Assembly: GCA_002706405.1 (NCBI GenBank)
Contig: PALN01000059.1
Span: 1 to 41,011 of the forward strand
Origin: Rhodospirillaceae bacterium
Lineage (GTDB): Bacteria > Pseudomonadota > Alphaproteobacteria > Rhodospirillales > Casp-alpha2
Reading direction: 5' to 3'
Length of the DNA stretch: 41,011 bases
Shown piece after piece: positions 36,974 to 41,011 of the stretch. Below the pieces are notes generated by a model. It did no database searches. It was not told the origin of the DNA and saw only the letters and a list, made by a program, of their open reading frames with translations. A program made the translations under genes and the position numbers. How positions within the stretch are numbered: position 1 is the stretch's first letter; each line of letters opens with the position of its first letter.

Positions 36974-37213
36974 CTATTGGCGGAAGGACACCAGCCCGGA
37001 TTCGTGGAGCCAGTAAAAGCCCGCGAAAAGAACGCCGGCGACCACCGAGGTGATGGCGAATTTCAACAGGATTCGCGGCTTGGCCGGTGAGCCCGGGTCC
37101 TCGCCCGGGTTCAGATCCGCGGGATCGACCCGGCGCACGCCCCAAGGCAGGACGGTGAACAACGAAATCCACCAGAAAACGAAATAGACGGCGAGGCCTG
37201 TCTGCCAGCTCAT
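36974..37213 (-). CDS. DUF1467-family small membrane protein
   Basis: The 79-residue protein has two membrane segments (about 5-24 and 50-69) joined by a polar loop with the family block PWGVRRVDPADLNPGEDPGSP. The function is unknown. ATG 37213 (MSWQTGLAVYFVFWWISLF) is chosen over a longer frame because it starts 4 bases after the mce stop and gives the usual N-terminus. The mce-DUF1467-proS order recurs widely in alphaproteobacteria. Confidence 0.88.
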   Translation of the reverse strand: MSWQTGLAVYFVFWWISLFTVLPWGVRRVDPADLNPGEDPGSPAKPRILLKFAITSVVAGVLFAGFYWLHESGLVSFRQ

Positions 37214-37217
37214 GGGA

Positions 37218-37622
<405 letters not shown>

Positions 37623-37665
37623 TGCGCAAAAATCTCCGTCACGTTGTCCCGTCCCCTTCGTTTTA

Positions 37666-39393
37666 TCAGATACGCACGAAATGCACCGTTGTCACGGGCT
37701 TCATGCCTAATTGCCCGCGGAATGTGCGCCGCACGGCTAGGCGCACGGCCTCGGTGACGACGGCATCGTCGGCCAGCTTGCGCGGCGGAAGGGACCGAAC
37801 CGCGTTGATCGCGGCCTCGCGCGCCGCGTCGACCACCGGATCGCTTTCCTGATCTTCGGATATGCCCAGGGTGGTGATCTGCGGCTCCTCGGCCAGACCG
37901 CCGTCATCAACGACCACGGTGACCGTCACCACGCCGTGCCAAACGCCCCGGATGCGCTCCTTGATCAGATTGCCTTCCATGGGCACCAGCCGACCGCCGA
38001 TCAAGGCGAGCCGCCCGGTCGGGACATGGTCGACAACCTCCAGCGTCCCAGGCGCGAGGCGGGTCATGGTGCCGTTGGGGGCGACGATGGCGGCCTCGAC
38101 CTGGCATTCCCGGGCCAGACGGGCATGTTCGTGCAAATGGCGCAGTTCACCATGCACCGGCACCGCATAGCGTGGCCGCACCAGTTGGTACATATGGGAC
38201 AACTCGTCCCGGTTGGGATGGCCAGAGACGTGGATGAAGGCATCGCGCGAGGTAATGATCCGAACGCCGCGCGCCACCAGATCGTTCTGCACGCGGGCGA
38301 TCGACGTTTCGTTGCCGGGGATTTCGCGGGACGAGAAGATCACCCAGTCCCCTTCGCCCAGGGAGATGCGGGGATGATCACCGTTGGCGATGCGCGCCAG
38401 GGCGGCCCGGGCTTCGCCCTGGCTTCCCGTGCAGATGATCAGGACCTTGTCGTCGGGCAGGCTGTCGGCGTCGCCTTCGTCAAGGAACGGCGGGATGTCG
38501 GCCAGATAGCCGTTCTCGCGGGCGGCGCTTTGAATGCGCCACAGGGAGCGCCCGGCAAGGACGACCTGGCGGCCTGTTTCGGCGGCCGCGCGGGCGATGG
38601 TCTCCAGCCGCGCCACGTTGGTTGCGAAACAGGCGACGGCGACCCGGCCCGGGCAGCCGGCGATGACCTCGGTCATGCTGTCGAGGATTTCCCCTTCGGA
38701 CCCGGACTGGCCCGGCGAGAATACATTGGTGGAGTCGCAGACCATGGCCAGAACGCCCTCGTCCCCCAGGGCCCTGAGTGCGGCTTGGTCCGAGACGTCG
38801 CCGATCACCGGATCGGGGTCGAACTTCCAATCACCCGTATGCAATACGGTGCCGAGCGGGGTGCGCAGCACCACCGCATTGGGCTCGGGGATGGAATGGG
38901 TCAGCGTGATCAACTCGAGCTCAAACGGCCCGACCGAAAACGCGCCTTGAAGCGGCACGATATTCACCTCGGCCTCGCGCTCCCACCCCGGCTCGGCCAG
39001 TTTGCGGGCCAGAATATGGGCCGTGAACGGGGTCGCGTAGATGGGGCATTTGAAGCGGTCCCACAGATACTGCACCGCGCCCAGATGATCCTCATGGGCA
39101 TGGGTCAGCACCAGACCGTCGAGCTGATCGGCGCGTTCCTCGATAAACGACGGATCGGCCATGATGACGTCGACCCCCGGCGGCCAGCCGTCGGAAAAGG
39201 TCACGCCCAGATCGAGCATGATCCAGCGCTCTTCGCCCGGCGGGCCGTAGCCATAGAGATTCAGGTTCATGCCGATTTCGCCGGCACCGCCCAGGGCGAC
39301 GAAAACCAGTTCGTTTTCACCTGCGTTCGACTTGGCCTGCCTTGGCTTGGCTTGCTTCGATTTCGCCTGTTTCGGCTTGGATCTGCCGGTCAT
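37666..39393 (-). CDS. rnj: Ribonuclease J
   Basis: RNase J is a metallo-beta-lactamase/beta-CASP nuclease with 5'-3' exonuclease and endonuclease activity on RNA. The 575-residue protein has HAHEDH at 98-103, FTLTHSIP-like LTHSIPEPN, HTGDWKFDPDP, the beta-CASP region (CDSTNVFSPGQSGSE, then TGSQGE), and HVSGHPNRDEL with VPVHGELRHL. It begins with a basic low-complexity stretch, residues 5-21, in which KQAK-type units repeat. The ATG overlaps the coaX stop (ATGA). Confidence 0.95.
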   Translation of the reverse strand: MTGRSKPKQAKSKQAKPRQAKSNAGENELVFVALGGAGEIGMNLNLYGYGPPGEERWIMLDLGVTFSDGWPPGVDVIMADPSFIEERADQLDGLVLTHAHEDHLGAVQYLWDRFKCPIYATPFTAHILARKLAEPGWEREAEVNIVPLQGAFSVGPFELELITLTHSIPEPNAVVLRTPLGTVLHTGDWKFDPDPVIGDVSDQAALRALGDEGVLAMVCDSTNVFSPGQSGSEGEILDSMTEVIAGCPGRVAVACFATNVARLETIARAAAETGRQVVLAGRSLWRIQSAARENGYLADIPPFLDEGDADSLPDDKVLIICTGSQGEARAALARIANGDHPRISLGEGDWVIFSSREIPGNETSIARVQNDLVARGVRIITSRDAFIHVSGHPNRDELSHMYQLVRPRYAVPVHGELRHLHEHARLARECQVEAAIVAPNGTMTRLAPGTLEVVDHVPTGRLALIGGRLVPMEGNLIKERIRGVWHGVVTVTVVVDDGGLAEEPQITTLGISEDQESDPVVDAAREAAINAVRSLPPRKLADDAVVTEAVRLAVRRTFRGQLGMKPVTTVHFVRI

Positions 39394-40163
39394 GCGGCGT
39401 TGTTCCGATGGATCATGTAGAGCCCGTCCAAGGTCAGTGTATCGTCCACCCGTTCGATGGCGTTGGTGGCGTCGAGGAACAGCGGGGCCAGACCGCCGGT
39501 GGCGATGACGCGGGCATCCGCCCCCATCTCCATCTGAATCCGACCGACGATGCCTTCGATCAGCCCGACATACCCCCAGAACACGCCCGACTGCATGGCC
39601 GTCACGGTGTCGCGTCCGATCACCTTGGTCGGCCGCTCGACGCTAATCAGCGGCAATTTGGCGGCCGCCTGATGCAGCGCCTCCAGGGACAGGTTGATGC
39701 CGGGAGAGATGACGCCGCCCATGTAGCTGCCCTGCCCGTCAATGACGTCGAAGGTCGTCGCCGTGCCGAAATCGACGATGATCAGCGGTCCGCCGTATTT
39801 GGCATGGGCCGCCACGGTGTTGACCAGGCGGTCCGCGCCGACCTGTTCCGGACGATCGACCAGCACTTTGATGCCCAGATCGACATCCGCGTCGCCGATC
39901 ACCAGGGGTTCGATCCCGAAATAATCACGGCACAGGCCGACCAGGGGGAAGCGGTTGTTGGGCACTACGGTGGCCAGGATGGCATGGGTGATCGCGGCCG
40001 GATCGATGCCGTTCATTTCCATCAACGGGCGCAGCCAGACCGCGTGCTCGTCCTTGGTACGCTCCAGCTTGGAATTGGCGCGCCAAGTGCCCTGGATCAC
40101 GCCGTCGTCGCCGAACACGGCGAAGACGATATTGGTGTTTCCGGAATCGATGGCCAGCAGCAT
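39390..40163 (-). CDS. coaX: Type III pantothenate kinase
   Basis: CoaX phosphorylates pantothenate at the start of coenzyme A synthesis; type III enzymes are insensitive to CoA feedback. The 257-residue ASKHA-fold protein has the phosphate loop DSGNTN (6-11), VGADRLVNTVAAHA, IVDFGTATTFDVI and YMGGVISPGI. It lies between birA and rnj with a coupled ATGA junction to rnj. No coaA is visible in the window. Confidence 0.96.
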   Translation of the reverse strand: MLLAIDSGNTNIVFAVFGDDGVIQGTWRANSKLERTKDEHAVWLRPLMEMNGIDPAAITHAILATVVPNNRFPLVGLCRDYFGIEPLVIGDADVDLGIKVLVDRPEQVGADRLVNTVAAHAKYGGPLIIVDFGTATTFDVIDGQGSYMGGVISPGINLSLEALHQAAAKLPLISVERPTKVIGRDTVTAMQSGVFWGYVGLIEGIVGRIQMEMGADARVIATGGLAPLFLDATNAIERVDDTLTLDGLYMIHRNNAA

Positions 40164-40180
40164 GTTGTCCCGTCCCGCCC

Positions 40181-40969
40181 TCAGGCGTCCTGGTTTTGCG
40201 GGAAAAAGACGTCGCCGGCGGTGATCGTGCGAGGCCCCGTGGGCGTTTCCAAAATCAGGGCGCCGCTGGCATCCAGATCCTTGAAGGTCCCGGTCAGGGT
40301 TTCATTGGCCAGCCGCACCTCGACTTCCTTACCGACCTGATCGCAGCGCCACAGCCAGTTCTTGCGCAGGCGTTCGAACCCTTCGTCCACCCAGATGCGG
40401 CTCCAGGCCAGGAAATGGCGGGCGAAGACCTGCAGGAATTCGGGGGGCAGCACGACCGTGCCTTCGTCCTGCATGCAGGTCGCCGGGAATTCCACATCGT
40501 CGGGGAAATGCATCAGATTGACACCGACGCCGACGATAACGAAATCAGGCGGCGCCTCCGCGGATGCCGCGCCCTGGGCTTCCAGAAGAATACCCGCGAC
40601 CTTGCGCCCGGAGATCAGCAGATCGTTGGGCCATTTGGTATGGGCGTCCGTGCCTGGCTGGGCCAGGCTGCCGATGGTGTCGAACACCGCCAAGGAGGCG
40701 ACGAAGCCGAATTGCGCGGCTTCCCGCAGCGGAACCTCTGGGCGCAGGATGATGGAGGCGTAAAAATTACCCTTGGGGCTGACCCAGGTGCGGCCGCGCC
40801 GGCCGCGGCCGGCGGTCTGCTCCGCGGCCCAGATCAGGGTGCCCTCAGGCGCCGCCTCGGGCCCCTGCTCGGCCCGGCGGCGGGCTTCCGCATTGGTGCT
40901 GTCGACCGTGTCGAGTTCGACAAGGGTGAACAGTGACGGGAGTTTTGGCGCGTCCATGACGGACTTCAC
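40181..40969 (-). CDS. birA: Biotin-[acetyl-CoA-carboxylase] ligase, no DNA-binding domain
   Basis: This enzyme attaches biotin to the carboxylase carrier protein via biotinyl-AMP. The 262-residue protein has VDSTNAEA (23-30), the adenylate loop GRGRRGRTW (54-62), and TKWPNDLL (111-118) followed by the catalytic Lys in GRKVAGIL. A C-terminal SH3-like domain follows. The N-terminal helix-turn-helix of E. coli BirA is absent, so it is ligase only. Start: GTG 40969 has AGGG six bases upstream; ATG 40957 four codons later is the alternative. It lies 3 bases from the preceding stop. Confidence 0.94.
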   Translation of the reverse strand: MKSVMDAPKLPSLFTLVELDTVDSTNAEARRRAEQGPEAAPEGTLIWAAEQTAGRGRRGRTWVSPKGNFYASIILRPEVPLREAAQFGFVASLAVFDTIGSLAQPGTDAHTKWPNDLLISGRKVAGILLEAQGAASAEAPPDFVIVGVGVNLMHFPDDVEFPATCMQDEGTVVLPPEFLQVFARHFLAWSRIWVDEGFERLRKNWLWRCDQVGKEVEVRLANETLTGTFKDLDASGALILETPTGPRTITAGDVFFPQNQDA

Positions 40970-40972
40970 TCT

Positions 40973-41011
40973 CTACCCTGCAAGGAGGGCTTTCGCCGCC
41001 GCCGCCGCGGG
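40973..41011 (-). CDS. nuoN: Last codons of a probable nuoN (partial)
   Basis: Twelve codons reading PAAAAAKALLAG and then TAG run in from the window edge, just ahead of birA. The sequence itself is too short to identify. The name rests on gene order: nuoN ends the respiratory complex I operon directly before birA in many alphaproteobacteria, and an Ala-rich terminus fits. Confidence 0.4.
   Translation of the reverse strand, partial: PAAAAAKALLAG

Overview
The window reads as a stretch of chromosome from a GC-rich alphaproteobacterium, most likely a member of the Rhodospirillales or a close relative. The evidence is gene content and order. A trpG-trpD-trpC-moaC-moeA-lexA run precedes comEC, gltX and gltA. 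A complete lpxB-lpxI-lpxA-fabZ-lpxD-ompH-bamA-rseP-dxr-cdsA-uppS-frr-pyrH-tsf-rpsB block follows. The far end is a nuoN(end)-birA-coaX-rnj-mce-DUF1467-proS-lolC-lolD run. Class-typical traits are LpxI in place of LpxH, a short prolyl-tRNA synthetase without room for the INS editing domain, and a GAAC-N7-GAAC LexA box. Almost everything is core housekeeping, tightly packed, with many 4-base ATGA start/stop overlaps. No tRNA, rRNA, insertion sequence, phage gene or CRISPR array was seen.

Layout: 1-4181 (+) holds tryptophan synthesis followed by molybdenum cofactor synthesis. 4182-5150 (+) holds lexA with a self-regulatory promoter. comEC (-) lies back to back with gltX and gltA (+), and gltA ends in a clear terminator at 10301-10328. 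From 10330 to 28438 every gene is on the minus strand: lipid A synthesis, outer-membrane assembly, isoprenoid and phospholipid synthesis, ribosome recycling, UMP kinase, EF-Ts, S2 and the DNA polymerase III alpha subunit.

28559-33178 is the accessory part. A plus-strand operon encodes a cobalt-type nitrile hydratase (alpha, beta, activator) and then a DoxX membrane protein. Facing it is a minus-strand run: a secreted c-type cytochrome fused to a Vgb-like beta-propeller, a small PAS-like protein, and a Rid-family protein that lacks the usual catalytic arginine. From memory of related genomes, lolD and dnaE are normally adjacent, so this block looks like an insertion into a conserved locus. No amidase, aldoxime dehydratase, transposase or integrase is present in it.

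33209-41011 (-) returns to housekeeping: lipoprotein export (lolC-lolD), proS, a small membrane protein, methylmalonyl-CoA epimerase, RNase J, pantothenate kinase, biotin ligase and the last codons of a probable nuoN. The only long gene-free stretch is 36505-36973. It holds a candidate proS promoter laid over short direct repeats, a tiny ORF with a good ribosome binding site, and a strong plus-strand terminator with no annotated gene in front of it, which suggests a small RNA.

The most noteworthy points are the nitrile hydratase / cytochrome-propeller block, the orphan terminator region, the hairpins between tsf and pyrH, and the SOS box that overlaps the lexA promoter.
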